From: Rhodoferax sp. OV413
GTDB taxonomy: Bacteria; Pseudomonadota; Gammaproteobacteria; Pseudomonadales; Pseudohongiellaceae
Direction: 5' to 3'
Assembly: GCA_943330915.2 (NCBI GenBank)
Contig: CALQJO020000002.1
Location: 1 to 64,000, forward strand
Length of the DNA stretch: 64,000 nucleotides
The notes beneath the pieces were generated by a model. It saw nothing but the letters and a program-made list of their open reading frames with translations, was not told where the DNA came from and did no database searches. The translations under genes were made by a program, and so were the position numbers. This document shows positions 17,801-27,915 of this stretch, piece after piece. Positions within the stretch are counted from its first letter, which is position 1, and every line of letters starts with the position of its first letter.

Positions 17801-18964
17801 GAGCAGTCGCCCGCGCGGATTGAAACCGACGACCTCAGTGGTCAACCGCTGATTCACTGGCAGCGCCTGAACGATCCGCGAAAGAATGCCAACTTCAATC
17901 ACATCAGCCCGAAAGTTCAACACACTGTCGGGCTGATAACTAAAGGATATGTCGCCAACCGGCCACTGCTGACCGTCCATCTGAAAAACCAGATCGTCGG
18001 AGTAACCCTCCCAGAACTCTGCTTCAGGCCCGCGACTCAGATGTAGGCCTGACACTTGCAAATCACTAAACTGCAGAGGCTTTTCAATCTTGTCCGAGGC
18101 CAGTTCGAGATTGCCCTGCGCACTCAGCACGAGGTCAGTCAGGTTTCCAGAGACTATCTCAGCCCATACCTCAGCCTGCATAACAGCAGATTGCAAATCC
18201 AATCCGGCTGATGGATTGCCCTCAATTTTGATGATACTGGACAGGGGAGGGACAAAATGCTGGTAGTCGGCTTGCGGCAGATTCAGATACAGATCGCCCT
18301 GCAGGCTGTTCAGACTGGCGCCACTAACAGACACACGCACTTCAATCTCATCATCAGAATCTTCCGGAGTCGCGTTTGCATTCAGCAAATGCACACCGTC
18401 CTGACTTTGAAAATCAAGTTGTGACACCTCAATGCGGGCACTTTCACCGGAAAGATCAGTAAAGTTGAGGTGAGTATCACTCATGGAAAATCGTGCCAGT
18501 CGTGTCAGCAACTGAAACAACACTTCCGGGGCAGGAACGGGGCCATCAGCATTCAGGCCTGCCAACACCCAGGCGCCGCTTTCGTGCTGATTAAAGCCAA
18601 TATCCAGAGAGTCCACGGATGTGTTGCCAACCACCAGTCGCCGCTGGCGCAGACTCTCGGTCAAAGAAGGGGAGATTGATACACGCCGCAGTGTCAATCC
18701 GGCCGGCTGCCCCAAGCTGACATCTTCCAGCACAAACCGCGGCGTGAACTGCAGCCATTCACCTGACAGTCGTCCGATACGAACCGACACGCCAAGTTCG
18801 GAGCTGAGCCGCTGTTCAAGCCAGTCCTTATACTCAGACACCTGCGGGGTGATTTGTCGACCGATGCTGACGTACAGGGCAAGGCACACCAGCGATATCA
18901 TCAGCAGTGTAATCGATGCACGCAGTAGCATTGCAAACAACGCCCGCAATTTCCGCAGAATCAT
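14861..18964 (-). CDS. yhdP: YhdP-family AsmA-like envelope protein
   Basis: This is a 1367-residue protein of the YhdP/AsmA-like group. It has one N-terminal transmembrane anchor (about residues 10-35) followed by a very long periplasmic beta-rich part and a C-terminal AsmA-like domain (for example GDLDINISSGRFQQR, then VSGTLDLAEQTIDANLFITLPVSENIPW). YhdP forms a bridge that moves phospholipids from inner to outer membrane in Escherichia coli, with TamB and YdbH. A proline/glutamate-rich stretch (VDVEEPPELIAEAVPEEQLL, about residues 1025-1070) looks like a disordered linker insertion. It starts 10 bases after rng, as in related genomes. Confidence 0.9.
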   Translation of the reverse strand: MILRKLRALFAMLLRASITLLMISLVCLALYVSIGRQITPQVSEYKDWLEQRLSSELGVSVRIGRLSGEWLQFTPRFVLEDVSLGQPAGLTLRRVSISPSLTESLRQRRLVVGNTSVDSLDIGFNQHESGAWVLAGLNADGPVPAPEVLFQLLTRLARFSMSDTHLNFTDLSGESARIEVSQLDFQSQDGVHLLNANATPEDSDDEIEVRVSVSGASLNSLQGDLYLNLPQADYQHFVPPLSSIIKIEGNPSAGLDLQSAVMQAEVWAEIVSGNLTDLVLSAQGNLELASDKIEKPLQFSDLQVSGLHLSRGPEAEFWEGYSDDLVFQMDGQQWPVGDISFSYQPDSVLNFRADVIEVGILSRIVQALPVNQRLTTEVVGFNPRGRLLNLALRADFSDGALANAKLTSNIEQGALSSFRGVPSFWGIGGYAEMEFDVSEGLGEGFFEVDSSDVSMHVPRLFDQIWDYNHVNGRVGFRVRTGTDANVRLVSGILVAESDIVTAHGQFATEIQLGENPYIDLELKLGALAADVSRKTAYLPMAATAPRAAQPALNWVDRAVLSGDGAGSGLIFRGRVQRGAPPVERSLQMFYKVADGTLKFDPAWPALEELDGFVLISDNVVDLSASAGSTLGIRLDSGSGALRANPSGGSWLTVNGSGKGSAAQGLQYLQQTPVTASIGQTVSQWQAEGDTDITLELSIPLNIEDARPDVALNFSLADNRLYIPEYELQLEGLSGQLSYSDDNGLQSESLQANVLDHPIVATIRSSGFANTDESLVTDAQSTELSWSGSADISALTAWGGMPAAVLPVLSQFEGTFAYQAGISVPAMSATTAGTRNPTLSITTEMAGVESKLPLPFSKPADQLSQLDITLEFKPQGRALDLRWQNVTQMNLEFAQDMPASGLIYLGATAEGLRVRRINPSASGIQVLGSVVSADYGEWQRTLTAMFPPDPARQESGAARSGWLSDVQGTAELALGELTVAGEVFDELTLNLRREDQALVLAVQSQDVSGTLAYPVNGSAPWQVNLDYLHLGEAPEVPIVDVEEPPELIAEAVPEEQLLQDLQDLPSVEFELPREDPLDALDPRTFPPMQLTVGHFTVNGSDFGQWQFALSSDGSGAVFRDLQVSARGLMVGSESAPAEFRWIYDGQNHRSVLNGQLTATDLAPVLSAYGYAPSLQSTSAVFDSRLHWDGSPAYFSALGLSGDLDINISSGRFQQRVGVANSALRLISIINFDAVIRRLRFSDDFLRSGLSYDEIVGQVNLSDGIVTIKDRLQIIGPASLFQVSGTLDLAEQTIDANLFITLPVSENIPWLSGLAVLNNLINWQLAIGVFLFDQIFGEQVDNLTSAQYTLQGPWDGVEPVLYQVFGSGS

Positions 18965-18973
18965 AAGTGCCTG

Positions 18974-20455
18974 TTAAAACAGAACAACGTCGTATTGTTC
19001 CTGAGTATACATAGGTTCCACCTGGAACCGGATAGTTTTACCGGTCAGTACTTCCAGATCAGCCAGCGTGCTGGATTCTTCGTCCAACAGACGATCAACA
19101 ACCACCTGCGATGCCAACACCATCAACTCATCATTTTCATAAACACGCGCAACGCGGACGATCTCACGAAAAATTTCATAACAGATCGTTTCGGGCGTTT
19201 TAAGACGGGCACGACCTTCGCAAACCGGACAGGCGCTGCATAAAATCTGACCCAGACTTTCGCGCGTGCGCTTGCGGGTCATTTCTACCAGACCCAGCTC
19301 GGAAATACCGGTCACCATCGTGCGGGCATGATCTTTCTCCAGCGCCTTGATCAGCGTTCGCAGCACCTGACGCTGGTGTTCAGGATCGTCCATATCAATA
19401 AAATCGAGAATAATAATCCCGCCCAGATTGCGGATCCGCAGCTGACGGGCGATGGAGGTCGCCGCCTCCAGATTGGTTTTGAGCACCGTTTCAGCGTGAC
19501 TCTTTGTGCCTAAAAACGCACCGGTATTCACATCAATGGTTGTCATTGCCTCAGTCTGATCAATGATCAGATCACCGCCAGATTTCAGTTTTACCTGGCG
19601 GCCCAGCGCTTTATCTATTTCATCATCAATACCATAGAGGTCGAAGATCGGTCGCTCACCAGAGTAAAGCTCCAGCCGATCACGAAAATCCGGGATGAAG
19701 TCTTGAATGAAACCAGATATCTCATCAAACGCCTCCTGCGCATCCACACGGATCTTTTCGATACCCGGCGTTATCAGATCTCTCACAGCGCGCAAATACA
19801 GCGGCAAATCGCGGTACAGCACTCTGATATCTTTACTCTTTCCAATTCTGCGCTCGACTGCCGCCCACAACTTGCGCAAAAAGCGGATGTCTTCGAGCAA
19901 CTCGTTCTCACTGGCCCCCTCTGCTGCGGTGCGAATAATAAATCCGCCGCGATCCTGCATGGATTCTGCCAACAGGCATTGTTCGAGCAGCGCCTGCAAT
20001 CGATTGCGTTCTTCTTCATTCTCCAGTCGTTGTGATATACCGATATGCAGATTGCGCGGCAGGAATACCAGATGGCGTGATGGTAATGTCAGATGCGTTG
20101 TGAGTCTGGCGCCTTTGGTGCCGATCGGGTCTTTGGCCACCTGCACCACAATCAACTGGCCTTCGCGTAACAGGGTATTGATGTCTACGGTCTCGCCGCC
20201 ATCGCGCACTTCCAGCCCGTCAACTCCAATCGGCGCGATATCCGCACTGTGTAAAAAAGCCGCCCGCTCCAGTCCGATATCAACAAACGCAGCTTCCATA
20301 CCCGGCATAACACGGACTACTTTGCCAAGATAGATATCGCCGACATAGCCGCTGCGGCTGCGCCGTTCCAGATAAATTTCCTGCAACAAACCGTTCTCGA
20401 TCAGCGCAAGTCTGGTCTCGCGCGGTGTCACATTGATCAGTATCTCCTCACTCAA
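18974..20455 (-). CDS. rng: Ribonuclease G
   Basis: This is a 493-residue RNase E/G-type endoribonuclease that matures 16S rRNA 5' ends and degrades mRNA. The N-terminal S1 domain (about residues 35-125) starts GYVGDIYLGKVVRVMPGMEAAF. The DNase-I-like catalytic part has the metal-binding aspartates in TTIDVNTGAF (about 303) and IIILDFIDMDD (about 347). The zinc link CSACPVCEGRARL lies near residue 407. It lacks the long C-terminal scaffold of RNase E, which marks it as RNase G. The start is a TTG overlapping the end of maf by 8 bases; the resulting N-terminus matches the family exactly. Confidence 0.95.
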   Translation of the reverse strand: MSEEILINVTPRETRLALIENGLLQEIYLERRSRSGYVGDIYLGKVVRVMPGMEAAFVDIGLERAAFLHSADIAPIGVDGLEVRDGGETVDINTLLREGQLIVVQVAKDPIGTKGARLTTHLTLPSRHLVFLPRNLHIGISQRLENEEERNRLQALLEQCLLAESMQDRGGFIIRTAAEGASENELLEDIRFLRKLWAAVERRIGKSKDIRVLYRDLPLYLRAVRDLITPGIEKIRVDAQEAFDEISGFIQDFIPDFRDRLELYSGERPIFDLYGIDDEIDKALGRQVKLKSGGDLIIDQTEAMTTIDVNTGAFLGTKSHAETVLKTNLEAATSIARQLRIRNLGGIIILDFIDMDDPEHQRQVLRTLIKALEKDHARTMVTGISELGLVEMTRKRTRESLGQILCSACPVCEGRARLKTPETICYEIFREIVRVARVYENDELMVLASQVVVDRLLDEESSTLADLEVLTGKTIRFQVEPMYTQEQYDVVLF

Positions 20456-21062
20456 TCAATGCACTCCTGTCCAAATCGGTTGGTATACCAAACATACTCA
20501 ACAGTCTGGCGGTCTCGAAAATGGGCAATCCCACGACACCACTGTAACTGCCTTGCAAAGACTCAATAAACAAAGCGCCCAAGCCCTGCACAGCATACGC
20601 ACCGGCTTTGCCTTGCGGTTCGCCGCTGCTCCAGTAGGCAGCGATTTCTGCCGCAGACAGCGGCCTGAACTTAACTTTGGTGCGCGATAACTCCAGCGCT
20701 GACTGCTCACCGCGACATACACAGACGGCTGACATCACTTCATGTTCGCGCCCAGAAAGCAGGCTCAACATTCGATGCGCATCCTGCTCATCTAGCGGCT
20801 TTCCAAGAATGTGTTCCTCCACAACAACAATCGTATCGGCCCCCAGCACTGCATGATCGAGGGTAACGCGAGCATCACTGGCTACCGCAGCGGCCTTGGC
20901 TCTGGCGAGTCGACACACATATTCGACAGGCGTTTCGCCAGTAATCACTCGTTCATCAATATCATGAATGACCACTTCAAAGCTGACACCAATCTGTGTC
21001 AGCAACTCTCGGCGCCGAGGGGAAGCCGAGGCTAAAATCAGCGAGCCCGGTGACAGGTTCAT
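20448..21062 (-). CDS. maf: Maf-family nucleoside triphosphate pyrophosphatase
   Basis: This is a 204-residue Maf/YhdE-type house-cleaning enzyme that hydrolyses non-canonical or excess NTPs (dTTP/UTP-type subgroup by context) to monophosphates. It starts LILASASPRRRELLTQIGV (the substrate loop), has VLGADTIVVVEEHILGKP in the middle (catalytic Asp about residue 74), and has AYWSSGEPQGKAGAYAVQGLG near residue 147. It lies between mreD (18-base gap) and rng (8-base overlap), as in E. coli. Confidence 0.93.
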   Translation of the reverse strand: MNLSPGSLILASASPRRRELLTQIGVSFEVVIHDIDERVITGETPVEYVCRLARAKAAAVASDARVTLDHAVLGADTIVVVEEHILGKPLDEQDAHRMLSLLSGREHEVMSAVCVCRGEQSALELSRTKVKFRPLSAAEIAAYWSSGEPQGKAGAYAVQGLGALFIESLQGSYSGVVGLPIFETARLLSMFGIPTDLDRSALIE

Positions 21063-21080
21063 GGGGTTTGCCTGCGCAGA

Positions 21081-21569
21081 TCAATGGACATCAAAACTAC
21101 GCCGCAGTTGACGAAGCAGCAGGAACAACCAGGGCCAGACGAAGGCGCTGGACAAAGCACCCAGCAGAAAAAACATGCCTTCCTGCGCGGTTTCACCGGT
21201 TATCACCTTGATCCAGTAAGTTGCCGTCATCACAAGACCCACCAAAGCCAGAATAATCCCGCTTTGTTGCCACGATGAAAACAGTCGCACACGCTGATGC
21301 AGACTCAACGTGATATAAGCAAGTATGGCGAAGGTGAACGCGTGAATACCCAGCATGGAACCTTCCAGAATGTCGGTAAAAATGCCTGCCATCCATGCGG
21401 AACCGATGCCGACCCGGTACGGAAGCGCCATAACCCAGTAGATCAGCACCAGCATTACCCATTGAGGACGGTAGTGCATCGCCCATTCGGGAAACGGAAC
21501 AATCGCCAGCAGGTAGGCGACCAGAAAACTCAGCAGAATAACCCAGATTGCATTGGCCTTAGGTATCAT
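21081..21569 (-). CDS. mreD: Rod shape-determining protein MreD
   Basis: This is a 162-residue integral membrane protein with about five hydrophobic helices. It is part of the rod complex that guides sidewall peptidoglycan synthesis. Family signs are the basic PQWVMLVLIYWVMALPYRVG and GIFTDILEGSMLGIHAF segments. Its start overlaps the mreC stop by 4 bases (ATGA type), indicating coupled translation. Confidence 0.92.
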   Translation of the reverse strand: MIPKANAIWVILLSFLVAYLLAIVPFPEWAMHYRPQWVMLVLIYWVMALPYRVGIGSAWMAGIFTDILEGSMLGIHAFTFAILAYITLSLHQRVRLFSSWQQSGIILALVGLVMTATYWIKVITGETAQEGMFFLLGALSSAFVWPWLFLLLRQLRRSFDVH

Positions 21570-22540
21570 TGAATCCCCCCCGCAGTCTCTTGTGCTGCCG
21601 ACCCGGCAGCAGGGTTCGGTGCGGGCGCTGGCTGTGATTCTGCAGCCGCAGGGGAGAAATCCTCGGGCAAATTGGTGACCGGTACGTTCTCAACAACGTC
21701 GGTCGTTGCATCAAAAATCATCGGCGGCCCGACAATGGCTTCATCATCTGGAATCACCAGCATGACATGGCGGGTTCTATCCATCTGCGCAAGCGGCCGC
21801 GCACGGATCTGCGCAAAAGGCTGCCCAGGATCGTGAATGATACTGGTCACTTCTGCCACCGGGTAATCCTTTGGAAAGCGCTGACCAAGACCTGAGCTGA
21901 CCAGCAGATCACCCACCGAAATATCAGCTGTGTCCGGAACAAATTCGAGCTCAAGCCCAGGCGCATCACCACGACTGCCCCGCGCGATGGTCCGCTCACC
22001 GTTACGATTGACCTGCACCGGCGTGCCGTGCCGCGAATCCGTGATCAACAGCACCCAGCTGGTAAAGGGCAGCACCTCTTCCACCTGCCCCATTAATCCA
22101 TGCGCATCCAGCATGGCCTGGCCCTCAATGACACCATTTTGCGCCCCACGGTTGATCAGCACACGCCGAGACCCGGGATCGTTGGAGACATTAATGATCT
22201 CTGCTGTCATCACCCGTCCCTGAACAGCCTGCGAGGCCTCCTGCAACTCACGCAAGCGGCTGTTTTCGCTTGCCAGACCCGCAAGCAGCTGTAATTCACG
22301 CTGGGCAAACAACAATTGCTGGCGTAACTGCGTGTTCTCCTCGAGCAGATCGCGCTGCGACACAAAAACGTCATCGATCCAAAAAGACATGCGCGTGGGG
22401 ATATCAGCAAGCCAATAGACAGGGGTAGTCAGGTAAGCGACGGAATAACGCACACGATCCAGATACTCGTACCGGCTATCCATGTACAAAAGTGACATGG
22501 CCAGTGCCAGAAAGGCCACCAGCCGGTATTCAAGCGACAC
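21566..22540 (-). CDS. mreC: Rod shape-determining protein MreC
   Basis: This is a 324-residue bitopic protein of the elongasome. A short cytoplasmic start and membrane helix (about residues 5-20) are followed by a coiled coil (about 60-100, ENTQLRQQLLFAQRELQLL) and the periplasmic beta-barrel core (INRGAQNGVIEGQAMLDAHGLMGQV onward). The tail is Pro/Ala/Gln-rich (PAAAESQPAPAPNPAAGSA), longer than in many relatives and probably disordered. The start GTG has no clear ribosome site, so the N-terminus may differ by a few residues. It is 48 bases from mreB. Confidence 0.92.
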   Translation of the reverse strand: MSLEYRLVAFLALAMSLLYMDSRYEYLDRVRYSVAYLTTPVYWLADIPTRMSFWIDDVFVSQRDLLEENTQLRQQLLFAQRELQLLAGLASENSRLRELQEASQAVQGRVMTAEIINVSNDPGSRRVLINRGAQNGVIEGQAMLDAHGLMGQVEEVLPFTSWVLLITDSRHGTPVQVNRNGERTIARGSRGDAPGLELEFVPDTADISVGDLLVSSGLGQRFPKDYPVAEVTSIIHDPGQPFAQIRARPLAQMDRTRHVMLVIPDDEAIVGPPMIFDATTDVVENVPVTNLPEDFSPAAAESQPAPAPNPAAGSAAQETAGGIQ

Positions 22541-22588
22541 CCCTTTGATGAATAAGGTTTTAATATCATAACCTCTGGCTATCCGGAG

Positions 22589-24018
<1,430 letters not shown>

Positions 24019-24306
24019 ATGGCTTTAGATAAGAACGATGTGGAAAAAATTGCTCATCTTGCCAGACTGCAGATCAATGACTCGGACATCGTCGAAGTTG
24101 CCCAGCGCATCTCCAACATTCTCGGAATGATCGACCAGATGCAGAGCGTCGACACCTCTGCAGTCAGCGCTATGGCTCACCCGTTTGATGCAAGTCAGCG
24201 TCTGCGCGCAGATCAGATCACGGAAACCAACCAGCGCGATTATTACCAGAAGTTAGCACCTGCCACGCAGGATGGTTTGTATCTGGTGCCCAAAGTCATT
24301 GAATAA
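24019..24306 (+). CDS. gatC: Aspartyl/glutamyl-tRNA amidotransferase subunit C
   Basis: This is a 95-residue GatC, the small structural subunit of the GatCAB amidotransferase that converts misacylated Asp-tRNA(Asn) and Glu-tRNA(Gln). It shows the family N-terminus [16 protein letters not shown], a central helix [17 protein letters not shown], and the C-terminal [12 protein letters not shown] and YLVPKVIE motifs. GGGAG about 8 bases before the ATG supports the start. It is the first gene of gatCAB. Confidence 0.95.
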   Translation: MALDKNDVEKIAHLARLQINDSDIVEVAQRISNILGMIDQMQSVDTSAVSAMAHPFDASQRLRADQITETNQRDYYQKLAPATQDGLYLVPKVIE

Positions 24307-24360
24307 GTTTCGAATACACCATTGATCCTGAAACAGGGTCAGGCAAGGAATAAAGCGCTT

Positions 24361-25809
24361 ATGTTAAGTAAAACCGTAGCTGAGTTGGCGGGCGCGCTGA
24401 CCCGCAAAGAGGTCTCTGCAAGGGAACTGACCCAGGCCTATCTGGACAAAATTCATCAACTGAATCCCGCGTTAAACGCTTTTGTCACCATCACAGCTGA
24501 GAAGGCGCTGGCGCAAGCTGATACCGCCGACAGCAGACGCGCACAAGGCAATGCAGGCCCGCTCACCGGCATTCCGATTGCTCACAAAGACATATTCTGC
24601 ACCCGGGGCGTGTTGACAGCGTGCGGATCGCGCATGTTGCACAATTTTATTGCACCCTACGACGCCACCGTCGTGGAGCGCCTGGAGCAGGCTGGCGCCA
24701 TCATGCTGGGCAAAACCAACATGGATGAGTTCGCCATGGGTTCGTCCAATGAAACCAGTTGGTTTGGCCCGGTTCGCAATCCTTGGGATCACGCCCGTGT
24801 GCCTGGCGGCTCGTCTGGCGGCTCGGCCGCGGCCGTTGCTGCAGGACTATGCGCCATGGCTACCGGCACTGATACCGGCGGCTCCATTCGCCAGCCCGCA
24901 TCGTTTTGCGGCCTTACCGGATTAAAACCGACTTATGGCCGTGTCTCGCGCTGGGGCATGATTGCGTTTGCCTCCAGCCTTGATCAGGCCGGCCCGTTAA
25001 CACGCAGCGCGGAAGATGCCGCACTGATGATGAATGCCATCGCCGGCTCTGATCTGCGTGATTCAACCTGCCTTGAATTGGGATTTGAAGATTTCACGGC
25101 GAAATTGAATGAACCGCTGGCAGGTTTGCGTATCGGATTGCCGCGCGAACATTTTACAAAAGATCTCAATCCTGCTGTGCAGACCATTCTGCAAAACGCA
25201 ATTCGCACCCTGGAATCGCTGGGTGCCAGTTTCAAAGAAGTCACGTTGCCTAATAACTATCTGTCGGTTCCGGCCTATTACGTCATTGCACCTGCAGAAG
25301 CATCCGCCAACTTGTCGCGCTTTGATGGCGTGAGATTCGGTTACCGATGCGAAAACCCAGACAACCTCGACGACCTCTACAAACGCAGCCGTGGCGAAGG
25401 TTTTGGTGACGAGGTTAAACGCCGCATAATGGTAGGAACTTATGCGTTGTCAGCGGGATATTACGATGCCTATTACATCAAGGCACAAAAAATACGCCGC
25501 CTGATCAAGCAAGATTTTGACTCAGCCTTTAATGACGTTGACCTGATTCTTGGCCCGACATCACCGCATACTGCTTTTAAACTCGGTGAAAAGGTCAGTG
25601 ACCCCGTCACGATGTATCTTGAAGACATTTACACTATTGCTGTGAACCTTGCTGGCTTGCCGGGCATGTCATTGCCAGCCGGCATGTTAAACGGATTACC
25701 AATTGGCATGCAGTTGGTTGGCCCCTCTCTGTCAGAGTCGCGCCTGTTAAACGTAGCACACCAGTTCCAGATGAATACGGACTGGCACTCACAGCGACCG
25801 GAGGTATAA
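24361..25809 (+). CDS. gatA: Aspartyl/glutamyl-tRNA amidotransferase subunit A
   Basis: This is a 482-residue amidase-signature protein that releases ammonia from glutamine for GatB. The catalytic Ser-cisSer-Lys set is visible: Lys in [12 protein letters not shown] (about residue 77), and the Gly/Ser-rich block [16 protein letters not shown] with [14 protein letters not shown] after it (about residues 150-180). The track start is a TTG 13 residues upstream. The ATG at 24361 gives the standard MLSKTVAEL beginning and is preferred, with AAGGAAT upstream as a distant ribosome site. It lies 54 bases after gatC and 3 bases before gatB. Confidence 0.95.
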   Translation: MLSKTVAELAGALTRKEVSARELTQAYLDKIHQLNPALNAFVTITAEKALAQADTADSRRAQGNAGPLTGIPIAHKDIFCTRGVLTACGSRMLHNFIAPYDATVVERLEQAGAIMLGKTNMDEFAMGSSNETSWFGPVRNPWDHARVPGGSSGGSAAAVAAGLCAMATGTDTGGSIRQPASFCGLTGLKPTYGRVSRWGMIAFASSLDQAGPLTRSAEDAALMMNAIAGSDLRDSTCLELGFEDFTAKLNEPLAGLRIGLPREHFTKDLNPAVQTILQNAIRTLESLGASFKEVTLPNNYLSVPAYYVIAPAEASANLSRFDGVRFGYRCENPDNLDDLYKRSRGEGFGDEVKRRIMVGTYALSAGYYDAYYIKAQKIRRLIKQDFDSAFNDVDLILGPTSPHTAFKLGEKVSDPVTMYLEDIYTIAVNLAGLPGMSLPAGMLNGLPIGMQLVGPSLSESRLLNVAHQFQMNTDWHSQRPEV

Positions 25810-25812
25810 ACA

Positions 25813-27249
25813 ATGAACTGGGAAACTGTGATAGGACTGGAAGTACACGTGCAGCTTGCAACCAAAAGCAAGTTGTTCTCGGGCAGCGCCACAGAGTTTG
25901 GTGCCGCCCCCAATACTCAAGCAAGTACCTACGATCTTGCACTGCCCGGCACACTGCCGGTCATGAACGAAGAAGTACTGCGCATGGCTGTGAGCTTTGG
26001 TCTTGCTGTTGATGCTGACATTGGCAAACGCTCAGTTTTTGACCGAAAGAATTATTTTTATCCGGATCTGCCCAAGGGCTATCAGATTACACAACTCGAA
26101 TTCCCAACAGTGGGTCGTGGTTCATTAAAAATTCAGCTGGAAAATGGCAGCGAAAAAGTCATAGGCATCACTCGCGCGCACATCGAGGAAGACGCTGGCA
26201 AATCCTTGCACGAAGATTTTCAGGGCATGTCTGGTATCGACCTGAACCGCGCTGGCACGCCACTACTGGAGATTGTCTCCGACCCGGATTTGCGCAACGC
26301 CAAAGAAGCCGTGGCTTACCTGAAAAAGTTGCACTCTATTATTTTGTATCTCGGCATTTCCGACGGCAACATGTCGCAGGGGTCCATGCGCTGTGACGCC
26401 AACGTCTCTGTGCGAAAAAAAGGGGCCACTGAATTTGGCACCCGCACCGAAATTAAAAACGTCAACTCTTTCCGGTTTGTCGAAAAGGCTATCAACTACG
26501 AAGTACAGCGCCAGATCGAACTGATTGAGGATGGCGGCCGTGTTGTGCAGGAAACCCGCCTGTATGACTCAGACAAAGACGAAACCCGCTCTATGCGCAG
26601 CAAAGAAGTCGCCAATGACTACCGCTACTTTCCAGAGCCGGATTTGTTGCCGGTCATCATTGACGATGAGTACATCGCGGCGGTGAGAGCCACGTTGCCA
26701 GAGCTACCCGGCGCACGTTGCCTGCGCTTTGTCAGCCAGTACAGCCTGAGTGAGTACGATGCCGACGTGCTGACCAGCAGCCGCAACATGGCTGACTATT
26801 TTGAGGAAGTCGCACGTTTGTGTGGTGATGCAAAACTGTCAGCCAATTGGGTCACCGCAGACCTGCTGGGCCTGCTGAATAAAAACGATCTGGATATTAC
26901 CTCTTCGCCGATCAAACCTGCACAACTGGGCACCATGATCAGTCGTATCAAGGACAACACGATTTCCGGCAAACTTGCCAAAACCGTTTTCGAAGCATTG
27001 GCTGAAGGAGAATCTGACGTTGATCAGATTATCGAAGCCCGCGGACTCAAGCAGGTGACTGACACCGGCGCTATCGAGAAACTGGTGGATGACGTTATCG
27101 CCAGCAACCCGGATCAGGTAGCGCAGTACCGCGCGGGCAAAGACGCTGTGTTTGGTTTTTTTGTTGGTCAGGCCATGAAGATCTCCAAAGGCAAAGCCAA
27201 TCCTGCACAGTTGAACGAATTGCTGCGCAACAAGTTAAAGGCAGAGTAG
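25813..27249 (+). CDS. gatB: Aspartyl/glutamyl-tRNA amidotransferase subunit B
   Basis: This is a 478-residue GatB, which phosphorylates the misacylated tRNA and performs the transamidation. It has [22 protein letters not shown] at the start, [17 protein letters not shown] (about residue 77), [14 protein letters not shown] (about 190) and the C-terminal YqeY-like tail domain ([15 protein letters not shown] to the end). It starts 3 bases after the gatA stop, indicating a tight operon. Confidence 0.96.
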   Translation: MNWETVIGLEVHVQLATKSKLFSGSATEFGAAPNTQASTYDLALPGTLPVMNEEVLRMAVSFGLAVDADIGKRSVFDRKNYFYPDLPKGYQITQLEFPTVGRGSLKIQLENGSEKVIGITRAHIEEDAGKSLHEDFQGMSGIDLNRAGTPLLEIVSDPDLRNAKEAVAYLKKLHSIILYLGISDGNMSQGSMRCDANVSVRKKGATEFGTRTEIKNVNSFRFVEKAINYEVQRQIELIEDGGRVVQETRLYDSDKDETRSMRSKEVANDYRYFPEPDLLPVIIDDEYIAAVRATLPELPGARCLRFVSQYSLSEYDADVLTSSRNMADYFEEVARLCGDAKLSANWVTADLLGLLNKNDLDITSSPIKPAQLGTMISRIKDNTISGKLAKTVFEALAEGESDVDQIIEARGLKQVTDTGAIEKLVDDVIASNPDQVAQYRAGKDAVFGFFVGQAMKISKGKANPAQLNELLRNKLKAE

Positions 27250-27254
27250 TCACC

Positions 27255-27581
27255 ATGATTGAAGATAAAAAAATTGGCAAGGAGCGCACGCAGCCTGCAG
27301 TGCGCAACGAGGAGTGGAGCGATGAGCGCATTCGGGCGTTTCTAACACTGCTGCCGCCGGAGGGCACGCCAGCCGATTATCACTTACTGCAGAAAGCCTA
27401 TCGTGGGATGTTGCCTGATCAATTTGAGCGTTTTGTGGCGTTTTTTGAAGAAGCCGGGCATGACATTAATGTGCGGCTTAGTAATGGCAGTACATTTCTG
27501 GATCATGTGAATCAACATCGCAGTTCTGGTGCGTATCAGGACATTCTCAGACAAGCCGGAGCGCTGTCTGGGAAAAGCTGA
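27255..27581 (+). CDS. PA4642-like conserved hypothetical protein
   Basis: This is a 108-residue cytoplasmic protein similar in its features to the PA4642 family of Pseudomonas and relatives. It has the characteristic middle LLPPEGTPADYHLLQKAYRGM, then DQFERFVAFFEEAGHDINVR and a C-terminal DHVNQHRSSGAYQDILRQAG. No catalytic motif or signal peptide is visible and the function is unknown. It starts 5 bases after gatB, so it is probably cotranscribed with gatCAB. Confidence 0.75.
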   Translation: MIEDKKIGKERTQPAVRNEEWSDERIRAFLTLLPPEGTPADYHLLQKAYRGMLPDQFERFVAFFEEAGHDINVRLSNGSTFLDHVNQHRSSGAYQDILRQAGALSGKS

Positions 27582-27915
27582 GCTTGCCTTCTGATTGCCC
27601 GCGCCAGCCGGCAAAATGCGACTGGCTCTACGAGCATATTTGCCAAGACAGGAATTGCAAGGCCGCAGCTGGCAAGTACCCGCGTTGGAGTTACAGCAGT
27701 AAGTCATTAGATTTTCAGGACTGAATAGACCCGGATAAGCATACAAACTAGCCCGGTGATCGTAATCTGCGCGATCATCAGATGTGCGTGGCTTACCTTG
27801 CCGGTCCGGCACGGCCACCCACTCCCGTCGCGGCCGCACTATCAATTTCCCCGAGTCCAGCTTCCCGCCTTTAAGCCTTTCAGCCTTTCAGCCTTTCTGA
27901 CTTTTCAGCAAAAGC
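27582..27915. other. Intergenic region between PA4642-like gene and helicase gene
   Basis: This is a 334-base gap between two converging genes. It contains no convincing ORF or RNA gene. The only structure noted is four tandem 8-base units near its right end, listed separately. No clear intrinsic terminator was seen. Confidence 0.5.
27867..27898. repeat. Four tandem 8-bp repeats (GCCTTTCA type)
   Basis: The units GCCTTTAA, GCCTTTCA, GCCTTTCA and GCCTTTCT lie head to tail just past the stop of the helicase gene. Such short units typically vary in copy number by replication slippage. No function is evident. Confidence 0.75.
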
